A stretch of DNA of 64,000 nt from Agrilactobacillus yilanensis (GCF_003946725.1 NZ_RHOY01000008.1:1-64000); one strand, 5' to 3'; shown: positions 26,108 through 34,720, counted from the first letter of the stretch. Numbers and translations: made by a program. Notes: generated by a model not told the origin, from the sequence alone.

Positions 26108-27406
26108 TTAATTGATTCGATTTGTCCGTGTTAACCAAGTGCAATTTAAGATTAATAAGATTGCAATTGTCCCGCCTAACACAGCGCTTGCTTGGAGAAA
26201 ACCGCCGAAATATTGCAAGTCGTAATTACCCACATTTCCAATGGTAGAGCCATTATAATAATTTAAGTTTTGGATCAGTGCTGTAATCATCGTCCGGGGA
26301 TGATCTGGTAGGGTGTTAAATTCAGTAATACTAATAAAAAATTGTGCGATGTAGTCCGTTCCGAATAGAACACGGCTGGCTTGTAAGTAGCTACTGGGCA
26401 GCCACTGTAATATAAAACGGGGGCACAGTCCCGGTAGATAACTGAGCAGTGTGATCAGAAATACCAAACTATAGCTCAATAATAAAGTACCTAAACGTAA
26501 AATCGAATCGGTTAAAGCATGTAGGCTAATTAAAACGAGCCGTACAAATAAATAAATTACCAAGCAACCCATTAAAAATAAGAAAGCACTACTTAGAGTA
26601 ACTAACGTTGCTGGTATTATTGTAAATTCATGATGAAACTGTGCTAGTATCGGATAAGTTCCGGGTAGCCTTTGACCTAAACCGGTGCTTAAGCCCCAAG
26701 CAAAGCCCAAACAGATGAATAATAACAGACAAACATCTATGAAGAACACTATGGTTTGGCTTAAGAAGACTTGTCGTCTAGTTAATGGCAAAGCTGTCAA
26801 AAAGTAACATCGGTGACTTGTTAAATCATAAAAAGTTTCGATAAAAATCATGCTGACCAATAGAACAAGCCCTGCCAAAGACGTTAAAAGCGGTAATAAG
26901 CTAATTACAAAGGTCCAATTTCCAGTACCATAGCGAATAGAACTCAGGGGTAAGTTTTGTTTAAGCAATTGCGCATCCAGTTTTTTTCTATTGGCCATTG
27001 CGCGTTGAACGACAATTGGGCCAAAACGGTCGTCCATGTGAAGCTGTTCGCCGCTATTGCTCAAAACAGCCCCGTTATTTACGCCATAAGCTTCATTGCT
27101 TCCGAGGTTTGCACTAATAGCATCTAGTTGGACGAAGGCACGTTCATCGCCTTGTTTTGCTCGATTTTGTGCCTGCATGAATGGCTTTAGTCCTGAGCGC
27201 TTTATGGCTTTTTCATTTTCATAAAGCAGTTTCATAGAAGACGTATTGTACCTTATGGCCATTATTTGTTGTGATTGTTCAACGTTTTGCTGCTGTTTGA
27301 AGATAAAAAAAGTTACGCTGATCAAGCCTAATAGTAAACCTAGCATTACATAACGCCGCTTTGAACGCCAGTGTGCTTTGAAAATGAAGCCACATAAATG
27401 CTTCAT
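26108..27406 (-). CDS. ABC transporter permease (ABC-2 type)
   Basis: 432 residues, same architecture as the downstream permease: N-terminal membrane segment, a roughly 130-residue extracytoplasmic region, then about six membrane segments, with a FIETFYDLTSHRCYFLTALPLTRRQV loop comparable to the EQGT loop of its partner. GGAGGTG is properly placed before the ATG. Gap to the next permease is 11 bases. A perfect hairpin (27422-27459) separates it from the two-component regulator gene upstream. Confidence 0.8.
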   Translation of the reverse strand: MKHLCGFIFKAHWRSKRRYVMLGLLLGLISVTFFIFKQQQNVEQSQQIMAIRYNTSSMKLLYENEKAIKRSGLKPFMQAQNRAKQGDERAFVQLDAISANLGSNEAYGVNNGAVLSNSGEQLHMDDRFGPIVVQRAMANRKKLDAQLLKQNLPLSSIRYGTGNWTFVISLLPLLTSLAGLVLLVSMIFIETFYDLTSHRCYFLTALPLTRRQVFLSQTIVFFIDVCLLLFICLGFAWGLSTGLGQRLPGTYPILAQFHHEFTIIPATLVTLSSAFLFLMGCLVIYLFVRLVLISLHALTDSILRLGTLLLSYSLVFLITLLSYLPGLCPRFILQWLPSSYLQASRVLFGTDYIAQFFISITEFNTLPDHPRTMITALIQNLNYYNGSTIGNVGNYDLQYFGGFLQASAVLGGTIAILLILNCTWLTRTNRIN

Positions 27407-27421
27407 TATTCACCTCCAATT

Positions 27422-27459
27422 AAATAATCTATCTTTATATACATAAAGATAGATTATTT
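27422..27459. terminator. Perfect 17-bp inverted repeat between nreC and the permease
   Basis: AAATAATCTATCTTTAT (27422-27438) is an exact inverted repeat of ATAAAGATAGATTATTT (27443-27459) with a 4-base loop. On the plus strand it is followed by T residues; on the minus strand by AATTGGAGG, the permease ribosome-binding site. It may end nreABC transcripts or, sitting beside the ribosome-binding site, modulate the permease. Terminator is the more likely reading. Confidence 0.55.
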
Positions 27460-27463
27460 TTGG

Positions 27464-28120
27464 TTATAATTCAATTAAATGATGATGGATCGCATATTGA
27501 ATGAGTTCCGCACGATTTTTAGTTTTGAGTTTCTTCATAATATTTGCCTTGTGCGCTTCAACGGTTTTGACAGAGATGAAGAGTTGCTGTGCGATTTCTT
27601 TATTAGAGTAACCTAAGGCAACTAGTGGCAAAACCTCTTTTTCACGGTTGGACAAGTTATTATATTCTTTTAAATTCAAATCCGTCTCACCAACGCTATT
27701 GATAGCTTCGGCGGATTCTTCAGATAGCCGAATATTTTGGTCTAAGTAAGTCTCATCGGCACTGACTTTGGCTAGACCAGTTAATAATTCAGCATCTGGA
27801 GAGCTTTTTAAAATATAAGCGTTCGCACCGTTTTGTAATGCTTGACGGATGTATTCTTCTTCTTCATGCATTGATAAAATAATAATTTTGACTTTAGGAA
27901 AATGTTCGTGAATGCGTTTAGTTGTAATTAGACCACTTTCACCTGGTGGCATGGATAGATCCATGACTAGGATATCAATGGCGTTTTGTTCGACTTTCAT
28001 ATAGGTTTGATTGCCGTCAGCGGCTTGGTCTACAACGGTAAAATCTGGTTGTTGGTTGATTAAAAAAGATAGACCATTCCGCACGATGGCATGATCATCA
28101 GCGATTAAAACATTATACAA
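27464..28120 (-). CDS. nreC: Response regulator, NarL/NreC type
   Basis: 218 residues: receiver domain with the acidic pocket IADDHA, phosphoacceptor Asp in VMDLSMPPGESG and Lys in LKSSPD, then a LuxR/NarL-type helix-turn-helix (LSNREKEVLPLVALGYSNKEIAQQLFISVKTVEAHKANIMKKL). It follows the histidine kinase with one base between. In Staphylococcus the orthologous NreC activates narGHJI under low oxygen and nitrate. Here it sits on the minus strand about 6.7 kb from narG, inside the nitrate/molybdenum cofactor island. Confidence 0.88.
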   Translation of the reverse strand: MYNVLIADDHAIVRNGLSFLINQQPDFTVVDQAADGNQTYMKVEQNAIDILVMDLSMPPGESGLITTKRIHEHFPKVKIIILSMHEEEEYIRQALQNGANAYILKSSPDAELLTGLAKVSADETYLDQNIRLSEESAEAINSVGETDLNLKEYNNLSNREKEVLPLVALGYSNKEIAQQLFISVKTVEAHKANIMKKLKTKNRAELIQYAIHHHLIEL

Positions 28121-28121
28121 G

Positions 28122-29174
28122 TTAACCAGCCTCCAAATGGGCGGAGATAATTGGAAATTCTACTTTAACAGTGGTTCCTTCTCCAATTTTGGAGTCCAGC
28201 GTAAAGACACCATTTAATGCTTTTACCCGTTCATTCATGTTTAATAAACCTAATGAGCGGCCATTAGGTTGACCCATTTTTTCAATATCAAAGCCTTTGC
28301 CGGAGTCAATGACTTCTAAAGAGATACGCTTGTTATGGGTCAAAAGTAAGAGTGTGATTTCGTCCGTGTCGGCGTGTTTGATGGCATTGCTCATTGCTTC
28401 TTGGGCAATGCGGTAAACAACGATAGCGACGTCGTTAGGGATGGTTACCTCTGGACTTAATCGGTTGATAAACGTAATTTGGATACCGGTATTTTCCTGC
28501 AGGCGCTGAATCAGCGTCTTTAAGGCAGGGACCAGCCCTAAGTCGTCTAGTGCAGAAGGGCGCAGATCTAAAGCCATCCCTTTAACTTCATTCAGTACTT
28601 CCCGCAGCTGTACTTGCAAGAGGTCGCCTTGTTTGGCAAAATCTGCTTTGCTGGCGGTGCTTTGTTCTGAAATTAGGCGGCTAATGCCCATAATCGCCGT
28701 AAAGATGCCTTGTGCAATCGAGTCATGTAAGTCTTCAGAAATTTGTTTGCGTTCGTCTTCGTGGGCGCGGTTAACATATTGGACTAAGGACTTTTGAATG
28801 GATAGTTGGTCCATTCGTTGTTGGGCATCCATGCTTTTAAGAATAATAGAGTAGACGTTTTCGGAAGTTGAGAGTCGGCGATAGACGAGTGAAAATGAGA
28901 GTGGCGTGTCGGTATCACTGTTTAAAGTGATTGGGATAGTAATATCTGTCAGCTGATTTTTAATGACGCAGTCAAAGCATTCATCTGACTCAGTATTATC
29001 CCGTTTTATATGTGAAAAAACGATTTGTTTCAAATAATTGATGTCAATATCTGAACGCTCAATTAAATTTTCCGCTAAATCGTTCATGATCAAAAGTTGA
29101 TCATCTTGAAAAATCAGCATGGCGTCGCTGGCGTGGCTGAAGTTTTCCATGATCCAATTGGATACTTCAAGCAT
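28122..29174 (-). CDS. nreB: Sensor histidine kinase, NreB-like
   Basis: 350-residue cytosolic kinase, no membrane segment: an N-terminal PAS-like domain (about 1-115), the HisKA_3 phosphoacceptor helix with His near residue 158 (ERKQISEDLHDSIAQGIF), and a HATPase domain with VVYRIAQEAMSNAIKHA and LGLLNMNERV. Staphylococcal NreB senses oxygen with four PAS Cys forming a 4Fe-4S cluster; here only one CxxC pair (Cys66, Cys69) is present. Pairs with NreC (one-base gap) and, across a repeat array, NreA. Confidence 0.85.
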   Translation of the reverse strand: MLEVSNWIMENFSHASDAMLIFQDDQLLIMNDLAENLIERSDIDINYLKQIVFSHIKRDNTESDECFDCVIKNQLTDITIPITLNSDTDTPLSFSLVYRRLSTSENVYSIILKSMDAQQRMDQLSIQKSLVQYVNRAHEDERKQISEDLHDSIAQGIFTAIMGISRLISEQSTASKADFAKQGDLLQVQLREVLNEVKGMALDLRPSALDDLGLVPALKTLIQRLQENTGIQITFINRLSPEVTIPNDVAIVVYRIAQEAMSNAIKHADTDEITLLLLTHNKRISLEVIDSGKGFDIEKMGQPNGRSLGLLNMNERVKALNGVFTLDSKIGEGTTVKVEFPIISAHLEAG

Positions 29175-29307
29175 AACGATTCCCCCTTTGGTACGTTTTG
29201 CCTTTGGACTAAGCTAGAGAATAAGTTAAACCGCACAAAAACAGCTCTAGGGTCAAAAAGCGAGATAGGGCTTATTTTGTGCGGTTATTTAGTGTGTTTG
29301 TTTTAAA

Positions 29308-29537
29308 CGCGTTCAGAAGTACTGACAATTTACATAACTACGGCTTACTCACAAGCCAAGTGCGGGCTTATTTCGTAAGTCTAGGTTATGCGCATTGTCA
29401 AACCGTACTTCTTCACGCTCTAAACGCGTTCAGGGTCACTGACTTTTCACATAACTACAAATTACTTGTAAGCCAAGTGCAGGCTTCCGGCGTAATTTTA
29501 GGTTATGCTCAAAGTCACCCGTGCCCCTTCACGCTCT
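29308..29537 (+). repeat. Array of two long palindromic repeat units
   Basis: Same family as 1-347, same orientation: units 29308-29421 and 29425-29537, each from CGCGTTC to ACGCTCT. First unit pairs GAAGTAC with GTACTTC, GACAAT with ATTGTC, and AAGCC with GGCTT; second pairs GACTTT with AAAGTC and AAGCC with GGCTT. They occupy most of the 380-base gap between nreB and nreA. A frame of 96 codons across it is a translation of the repeats, not a gene. Confidence 0.85.
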
Positions 29538-29554
29538 GTTTCTTATTCTCTTTT

Positions 29555-29983
29555 TTAGGCCCTTCTTAGATAATACCGCAAAATGGCTACGGTTTCATGA
29601 GAAACCGGTGAGCCGTTTCGGTAGCCAGCCATGAGAACGCCTGTTACGGCGCGGCTTTGAGGGTCTATTATGGGGATTGCGGCGGCTGAATTTAATTTTT
29701 CAACAACGGTAATGGGGGTGTACATTAAGTTTTGCGATTTGTCATTAAGGGCGTTGTCAAAGAAGGGTTCGCCGGTGCGTAAGACTAAACCGGCGATGCC
29801 TAGGCCGTTACGTAAGACGATGCGGCGGTAGCGTTGCGTAATGTTGCCTCGGACGTAACGCCATTTGATTTGTTCCAGGCTATCGGCACTTTTTAGGGCG
29901 ATGCCAACAAAGTCGAAGTTAGATTTTTGATAGATTGTTTGAACGAGGGTTTCGTAAGCGATTTTATCTGCTGGTCCTACCAT
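29555..29983 (-). CDS. nreA: GAF-domain nitrate receptor, NreA-like
   Basis: 142-residue single GAF domain. WRYVRGNITQRYRRIVLRNGLGIAGLVLRTGEPFF strongly resembles NreA, the nitrate-binding partner of the NreBC system in staphylococci, which restrains NreB until nitrate is bound. Start ATG 29983 has GAGGT 7 bases upstream; the longer frame back to 30064 is not supported. Unlike the compact nreABC operon of staphylococci, here nreA is separated from nreB by two palindromic repeat units, which could affect read-through. Confidence 0.82.
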   Translation of the reverse strand: MVGPADKIAYETLVQTIYQKSNFDFVGIALKSADSLEQIKWRYVRGNITQRYRRIVLRNGLGIAGLVLRTGEPFFDNALNDKSQNLMYTPITVVEKLNSAAAIPIIDPQSRAVTGVLMAGYRNGSPVSHETVAILRYYLRRA

Positions 29984-30050
29984 GATGGTTACCTCTTTTC
30001 TACGGACACGAGCTGAAAGGGGACGCACAGTATACGAGCAGTCTTGGCGG

Positions 30051-30314
30051 TCAGTCATAGTCAACTTTGATTTTTGCGGCTAGCTCAGGGTCCACAAAAC
30101 GTTGATAATGACGGTAGTCGGTGGCGATGCGCTGGATCTGTTGGTCTAATTGATCGATGGCATTTTCCTGCTCTAAAGTATGGGGTGCTTCTTCCAATTG
30201 GTGAATTTGGTTTTCCATGAGGGTGCGCCGGATGCTGAGATCACTTAAGGCAATTTGTAATAAACGTTGGAAATCACCGGTGGTCATCTGGGCTTGGTCG
30301 ATTGGGTTAGTCAT
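30051..30314 (-). CDS. Small helical protein of unknown function in the nitrate island
   Basis: 87 residues from ATG 30314 (GGAG 8 bases upstream). Rich in Gln, Glu and Leu, with no Cys, likely all helical with coiled-coil potential (about residues 20-65: RRTLMENQIHQLEEAP, AIDQLDQQIQRI), and a short C-terminal VDPELAAKIKVDYD. I do not recognise it. It overlaps the end of mobA by 8 bases and leads into nreA, so it is co-transcribed with cofactor and sensor genes; a role in nitrate reductase assembly or regulation is possible but unproven. Confidence 0.6.
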   Translation of the reverse strand: MTNPIDQAQMTTGDFQRLLQIALSDLSIRRTLMENQIHQLEEAPHTLEQENAIDQLDQQIQRIATDYRHYQRFVDPELAAKIKVDYD

Positions 30315-30888
30315 TTTGACCACTCCTTTGGTTGTAATTAGTAAATTGGGGTTGATAATTTGACGCCAGAACAAACGGTTGACAGCCACAAGCTTCAGTC
30401 AAAAAAATGCGAACTCGGCGCTGACCAGTATTGAGATAGTGTTCGACTGCGTTTTCATTAGTTTCAAAATGGGCAATCGTCTGGTGACTGCGTTGGTCGA
30501 CTACTGGATAACAAGGCTGTTTTAACAATTGGTTTAAGGTGGCGGTTTCTAATTTAGGATAATCGGTGGGGACCATCAAAAAATCAGTGGTTGTTTTTAA
30601 ATAGTGACAGGTGGCATAAATCCCGCTTAAAGGGCCTTGGTCAACAAACGGTGCTTGGTCCGCTAAAACAGTAGTTGCGTTATCATTAGCGAACAGTTTC
30701 GTAATTGCACTTTGATTATGGTGATTGACGCTGACAAAAATCTGAGAAACTAGCGGTGCTAGAATTAAAGCCATTTGCTGAACTTGCGGTAAAGCTTTTG
30801 GGGTTGGGCGGTATAAGGCTTTGTCAGTGCCAAAGCGCCGAGAATGGCCACCGGCTAAAATTAGGCCGATTGGTTTATTGGGCGTCAT
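30307..30888 (-). CDS. mobA: Molybdenum cofactor guanylyltransferase
   Basis: Joins GMP to molybdopterin to form the bis-MGD cofactor of NarG. 193 residues from ATG 30888, with the nucleotidyltransferase signature [17 protein letters not shown], the VPTDYP metal-binding Asp region and the GPLSGIYA segment. Its start overlaps the moaC stop by 14 bases. A longer frame (to 30924) exists but the family signature normally lies within about ten residues of the start, so 30888 is preferred. Part of the moeB...nreC minus-strand run. Confidence 0.88.
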   Translation of the reverse strand: MTPNKPIGLILAGGHSRRFGTDKALYRPTPKALPQVQQMALILAPLVSQIFVSVNHHNQSAITKLFANDNATTVLADQAPFVDQGPLSGIYATCHYLKTTTDFLMVPTDYPKLETATLNQLLKQPCYPVVDQRSHQTIAHFETNENAVEHYLNTGQRRVRIFLTEACGCQPFVLASNYQPQFTNYNQRSGQND

Positions 30889-31360
30889 AGATGAAATGCC
30901 CACTTTTACCACCCATTTTTTCAACTAAGTGGCAGTCGTTCAAGACCATCCCTCGATCCATGGCTTTACACATATCATAGATGGTCAGTAGCGCCGTTTG
31001 GCAGCCGATTAAAGCTTCCATTTCTACACCGGTGACATTTTTAGTTTTGACTGTGACATCAGCAGTGATGGTATCTTGGTCGTTATCACTGAAATGAATA
31101 TCCACACCGGTTAACGGAATTAAATGGCACATAGGAATCAGGTCGCTGGTTTTTTTAGCGGCCATAATCCCGGCCACTTGAGCCACGGCTAAAACATCGC
31201 CTTTTTTGATTTGACCGGCATGAATCCGTGCCAAAGTTTCAGGATGCATGGTAATTTTGCCGGTGGCTGTTGCTTGGCGGAAAGTGGTGTTTTTTTCAGT
31301 GACATCCACCATTTTAGCCCGATCTTGGTCATTAAAATGGGTGAGTTGGTCTTCAGACAT
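30875..31360 (-). CDS. moaC: Cyclic pyranopterin monophosphate synthase accessory protein
   Basis: Acts with MoaA to turn GTP into cyclic pyranopterin monophosphate. 161 residues with the [21 protein letters not shown] terminus, the [20 protein letters not shown] active-site segment and the [23 protein letters not shown] signature, all characteristic of MoaC. Followed by overlapping mobA; mobB lies 9 bases upstream. MoaA itself is encoded on the other side of narGHJI. Confidence 0.94.
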   Translation of the reverse strand: MSEDQLTHFNDQDRAKMVDVTEKNTTFRQATATGKITMHPETLARIHAGQIKKGDVLAVAQVAGIMAAKKTSDLIPMCHLIPLTGVDIHFSDNDQDTITADVTVKTKNVTGVEMEALIGCQTALLTIYDMCKAMDRGMVLNDCHLVEKMGGKSGHFIYDAQ

Positions 31361-31369
31361 AAAGGAACC

Positions 31370-31873
31370 TCATTTCTTGAATTTAAGTGTCAGCCAAGTT
31401 TCGAACCAGGCTTGGCGTTTAGCAGCGGTGGAAAAATCTAAGATTTGATCCTTAACTTTTTCAGGCCAGAGCGTGGCTTGGTAGTCAAGATGAGTCACAG
31501 TAAAGTCCGTTAATTTATCCGTTGATCGTAATAAAACAAGTTTTGGATAATCCGCGGTCTTAAAGCCCTCCACTAAGATTAAATCTGTATCCGTGTCCGT
31601 GTAAGTCGCAATCATCGCGGGTAGATTCAACTGGGCCGGCTGTTGTTTACGGACAAAAACTTCATGATCTGAGCGTAAAATAATTTGCGCAACGCCCGTT
31701 TGCCGAAAACGATGGGTATCTGTACGCTGCTGATCTAAATCCGCATCATTATGGGCATTATGTTTAAAAATAGCTGTTTTTAAATTTAACTGCTGTGCGG
31801 CAATTAAGAAATCCGTCAAAACAGTGGTCTTACCACATTTTTTGTAGCCTATGACCTGTAGGGTAAGTGCCAT
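31370..31873 (-). CDS. mobB: Molybdopterin-guanine dinucleotide biosynthesis adaptor
   Basis: 167-residue P-loop GTP-binding protein with Walker A GYKKCGKTT and the VEGFK motif typical of MobB. Assists MobA in making MGD; not strictly required in E. coli. Its start overlaps the moeA stop by 25 bases. The C-terminal third (about 110-167) with ILDFSTAAKRQAWFETWL is less conserved. Confidence 0.88.
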   Translation of the reverse strand: MALTLQVIGYKKCGKTTVLTDFLIAAQQLNLKTAIFKHNAHNDADLDQQRTDTHRFRQTGVAQIILRSDHEVFVRKQQPAQLNLPAMIATYTDTDTDLILVEGFKTADYPKLVLLRSTDKLTDFTVTHLDYQATLWPEKVKDQILDFSTAAKRQAWFETWLTLKFKK

Positions 31874-33072
31874 ACTTCAACCTCGCTCATGGTTTCGATC
31901 GGTTTTTCACTGCCAGGGATCTTGAATAAACAAGTGGCTAAACCAAGATTACCTAAAGCGCCAGATTGATCACTACCAATTAATTGGACATAAGTTTTGC
32001 CGTCCGCAACGCGATAAGTACCCCGTAAAATGCGATCATAACTATTGGTCACATGGTATGGTTTTTCAATAATACCCGTACTATGGGTCACATGACTTGT
32101 ATCGTGGGCTAAGCGGCGTAATAACGGTTCGGTATAAAGGTAAAAACCGGTAAAGCATGCACCGGGATTACCTGATAGTGCCAAGATAGGTGTATCTTTA
32201 TAGATAAACGCAGTCGTTACACTGCCAGGGCGCATTTTAAGTTTGTTAAAAATCAATTTTTGGGATGCTTTAGCAGCCATGGCTAAGAAGTCATAATCAC
32301 CAACGGAAACGCCACCGGTAGTTAAGATTAAATCACAGCTAGCCACAAGTTCATCCAGCTGGTCTAATAGCAATTGATAATCATCTACAATTTGCCGAGT
32401 TGCGACTACTTCACCGCCGCTTTCCACAACTAAACCGGCTAATAAAGCCCCGTTACTATTGTAAATTTTACCGGGTTCTAAAGGCTGTCCCGGTGCTAAA
32501 ACTTCAGTACCCGTACTAATAATGCCAACTTTTGGAGTGGCATAAACGGCAATTTCAGTGATACCAAAGGCGGATAGTAAGCTTAAATAACCAGGGTTTA
32601 AGACGGTTCCAGCCTCAATCAGTGGGGCATCTTTATGATATTCAACGCCGATTTCGACAATGTTAGAGCCTTTAGCCGTTTCGGTTAATTGAATTTGATC
32701 TTTTGCATCAGCAACAGGGCGACTTTGTTCTAACATAATCACTTTGCCAGTATTGTCGGGTACCGCTGCACCGGTCATAATCCGAACGGTTTCATTTTCA
32801 CCGAGGGGCTGATCGTAAACGGCGCCGGCTGGGACTTCAGACATCACTTTGAAGTTTTTGGGGAAATCATGGTCATCTTCAGCACGGATAGCGTAACCAT
32901 CATATTTAGAACGACGGAAATTTGGAAAATCATAAGGGACTTTAAACGTTTCAGCTAAGACCCGTTGATTGGCGTTTAAAACGGAGATTGTTTCCGTGTG
33001 ATAGCTTAAAGGGATGGCGTCAATTTTTGCTTTGGCTTCATCGATAGTAATCGCAGTACGTTGGTCTAACAT
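31849..33072 (-). CDS. moeA: Molybdopterin molybdotransferase
   Basis: Inserts molybdate into adenylylated molybdopterin. 407 residues with the standard domains: N-terminal region with NFRRSKYDGYAIRAED, MTGAAVPDNTGKVI, the central MoCF-type fold GIISTGTEVLAPGQPLEPGKIYNSN and TTGGVSVGDYDF, GNPGACFTGFY, and a C-terminal beta domain. ATG at 33072 with AAGTAGGT upstream. Follows moaB by 16 bases. Confidence 0.94.
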   Translation of the reverse strand: MLDQRTAITIDEAKAKIDAIPLSYHTETISVLNANQRVLAETFKVPYDFPNFRRSKYDGYAIRAEDDHDFPKNFKVMSEVPAGAVYDQPLGENETVRIMTGAAVPDNTGKVIMLEQSRPVADAKDQIQLTETAKGSNIVEIGVEYHKDAPLIEAGTVLNPGYLSLLSAFGITEIAVYATPKVGIISTGTEVLAPGQPLEPGKIYNSNGALLAGLVVESGGEVVATRQIVDDYQLLLDQLDELVASCDLILTTGGVSVGDYDFLAMAAKASQKLIFNKLKMRPGSVTTAFIYKDTPILALSGNPGACFTGFYLYTEPLLRRLAHDTSHVTHSTGIIEKPYHVTNSYDRILRGTYRVADGKTYVQLIGSDQSGALGNLGLATCLFKIPGSEKPIETMSEVEVWHLPYRS

Positions 33073-33088
33073 ATGTAATAACCTACTT

Positions 33089-33562
33089 TCATTTTGTACG
33101 TTCTTTGAAGAGATGGTGCAATTCTGGCAAAATAATTTGATTCATAGCTAATTCATTGGCTTTCTTAGAGCCGGGTAAAATAAAGCAGAGCTGCTGGCGC
33201 ACGGTAAAACCGGCTTCGGCCCGTGAAGCCATGGCATGGGTACCGATATCGTTATAGCTTAACTGCCGGAATAATTCACCAAATCCGGGGATGGTATCAG
33301 TGAGTAAAGGGGTTAAAGCTTGAAAAGTCACATCCCGCTGGGCAATGCCGGTACCGCCGTTTGTCAAAATTAGGCTAATTTCAGGCATTAATGCCAACTC
33401 GGTAAACGCGTGTTGGATTTCCAAAACGTCATCTTTCACAATACGCCGGGCTTTAGCAGAGAAATCGGTATGGCTTTCTAATAAAGCTTGTAATAAGTTA
33501 CCGCTTTCGTCATTTTCTAAAGTACGGGTGTCACTAACTGTTAGAATTGCTGCTTTGGGCAT
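33089..33562 (-). CDS. moaB: Molybdenum cofactor adenylyltransferase, MoaB/MogA family
   Basis: 157 residues; adenylylates molybdopterin before molybdate insertion by MoeA. Motifs: AAILTVSDTRTLENDESG, the TNGGTGIAQRDVT loop that binds the pterin and FILPGSKKA. MoaB and MogA share the fold; the short length and Gram-positive origin fit MoaB. The start overlaps the end of moeB by 29 bases. Confidence 0.9.
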   Translation of the reverse strand: MPKAAILTVSDTRTLENDESGNLLQALLESHTDFSAKARRIVKDDVLEIQHAFTELALMPEISLILTNGGTGIAQRDVTFQALTPLLTDTIPGFGELFRQLSYNDIGTHAMASRAEAGFTVRQQLCFILPGSKKANELAMNQIILPELHHLFKERTK

Positions 33563-34616
33563 GCTTTTTTGCCTCCTGTGTTTGCTGTAATCGTTGCGTT
33601 AAGGTGTCATAAATTGTTAAAGCACTTGTTTTGTCTGGGGCATCATAGATGAATAGTTTGTGGTTCTTAAAATAGGTTAGATTTAAATCTTGCCAAACAA
33701 ATTGTACACACAATGGGTTGGCGGTGAAGGTTATTTTTTGAGCCGTTAAAAATTGTTTCATAGTCGTTAAGTTCAATGAAGCATCTAAATAAATACTATA
33801 AACATTTGTACCGCAGAGGACTTTCATCGTATTTTGATAATCTTCGGTAATTTGAGTAGTGGGTTGACTGCAGGCTTTACAATTTGGATTTTTTAAAACT
33901 GTAAATTTCTGCTGAGTCATCCGCCAATTATCAATCGTGATTAGTTGGTTAAAAGCCACTTCTTTTTTGGCGGTTAAGTATTTCAAAGCTAAGGAAACTT
34001 GCAGACCGCTGACCAGTGGAATTAAGGCTGTGTTTACACCTAATAGATCACAGTCCGTTTTTTTCAAAGCTTCTATATTTGGAAATAGGCAGTGCAGACA
34101 AGGCCCGTTTTTTGGATCTACTGCCATGACGTTACCGCTGACACCAGCGCAAGAACCAAAGATGAAATCAAAGTTATATTTCAAGGCCAATTGATTCAAT
34201 AAATCCCGAACTTGAAAGTTGTCCGTACAGTCAATTGCCAAATCAAAGGCGGGCAAATCTTGGAAGCGGCTTTCAGATAGTTCATAAGGATGAACCGTAA
34301 CGGCAACCTCGGAATTGATAGCAGCCAAGGCTTTTTGAACTGCTTCTACTTTAAAAGTATCTGAAGCAGCATCGGCTTCGGTGAATAAGGTCTGCCGCTG
34401 TAAATTAGTGAGACTGACAATATCTGGATCGAAGATTTCAAGTGCCCCCACCCCGGCACGGGCTAATAATTCTGCGCAGTAGCTGCCTAAAGCACCGGCT
34501 CCAATTAAAAGGACACGGGCTTGGCGAATATTGGTTTGGCCGTTTTGACCGATTTGCTTAACGCGCATTTGGCGGTCATAGCGGGCTAGGCTGTCTAAGT
34601 TTGTGTTTGTGTTCAT
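33534..34616 (-). CDS. moeB: Adenylyltransferase/sulfurtransferase, MoeB/ThiF family
   Basis: Activates the C-terminal Gly of MoaD by adenylylation. 360 residues: Rossmann domain (LLIGAGALGSYCAELLARAGVG, about 36-57; LQRQTLF arginine finger), structural zinc ligands CLHC and CKAC, then a C-terminal extension (about 265-360). The extension is positioned like the rhodanese domain of some MoeBR proteins but no rhodanese Cys loop is visible. First gene of the minus-strand run, divergent from narG. Given moaD and moaE in the same island, MoeB is more likely than ThiF. Confidence 0.86.
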   Translation of the reverse strand: MNTNTNLDSLARYDRQMRVKQIGQNGQTNIRQARVLLIGAGALGSYCAELLARAGVGALEIFDPDIVSLTNLQRQTLFTEADAASDTFKVEAVQKALAAINSEVAVTVHPYELSESRFQDLPAFDLAIDCTDNFQVRDLLNQLALKYNFDFIFGSCAGVSGNVMAVDPKNGPCLHCLFPNIEALKKTDCDLLGVNTALIPLVSGLQVSLALKYLTAKKEVAFNQLITIDNWRMTQQKFTVLKNPNCKACSQPTTQITEDYQNTMKVLCGTNVYSIYLDASLNLTTMKQFLTAQKITFTANPLCVQFVWQDLNLTYFKNHKLFIYDAPDKTSALTIYDTLTQRLQQTQEAKKHAQSSNSNS

Positions 34617-34640
34617 AACAAATACCCCGTTTAGCTCAAT

Positions 34641-34705
34641 TTAGGCTTTTCCCTAATCGAAGTATAGCACCTCCAATGCTATCTTAGTATTAGGGAAAAG
34701 GCTAA
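34641..34705. promoter_or_regulatory. Long inverted repeat between moeB and narG
   Basis: TTAGGCTTTTCCCTAAT (34641-34657) pairs, with one mismatch, with ATTAGGGAAAAGGCTAA (34689-34705); inside it ATAGCA (34664-34669) pairs with TGCTAT (34677-34682). The 7-base loop reads TTGGAGG on the minus strand, a ribosome-binding-like sequence. It could be a dimeric regulator site for both divergent operons, or a hairpin in the moeB leader. Confidence 0.6.
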
Positions 34706-34720
34706 CAAGGTTCAAAAAAT

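Noticed and set aside
30315-30389. Longer N terminus for the small protein at 30051.
   Set aside because: The extension would overlap mobA coding sequence extensively and lacks a ribosome-binding site; ATG 30314 has GGAG at the right distance.
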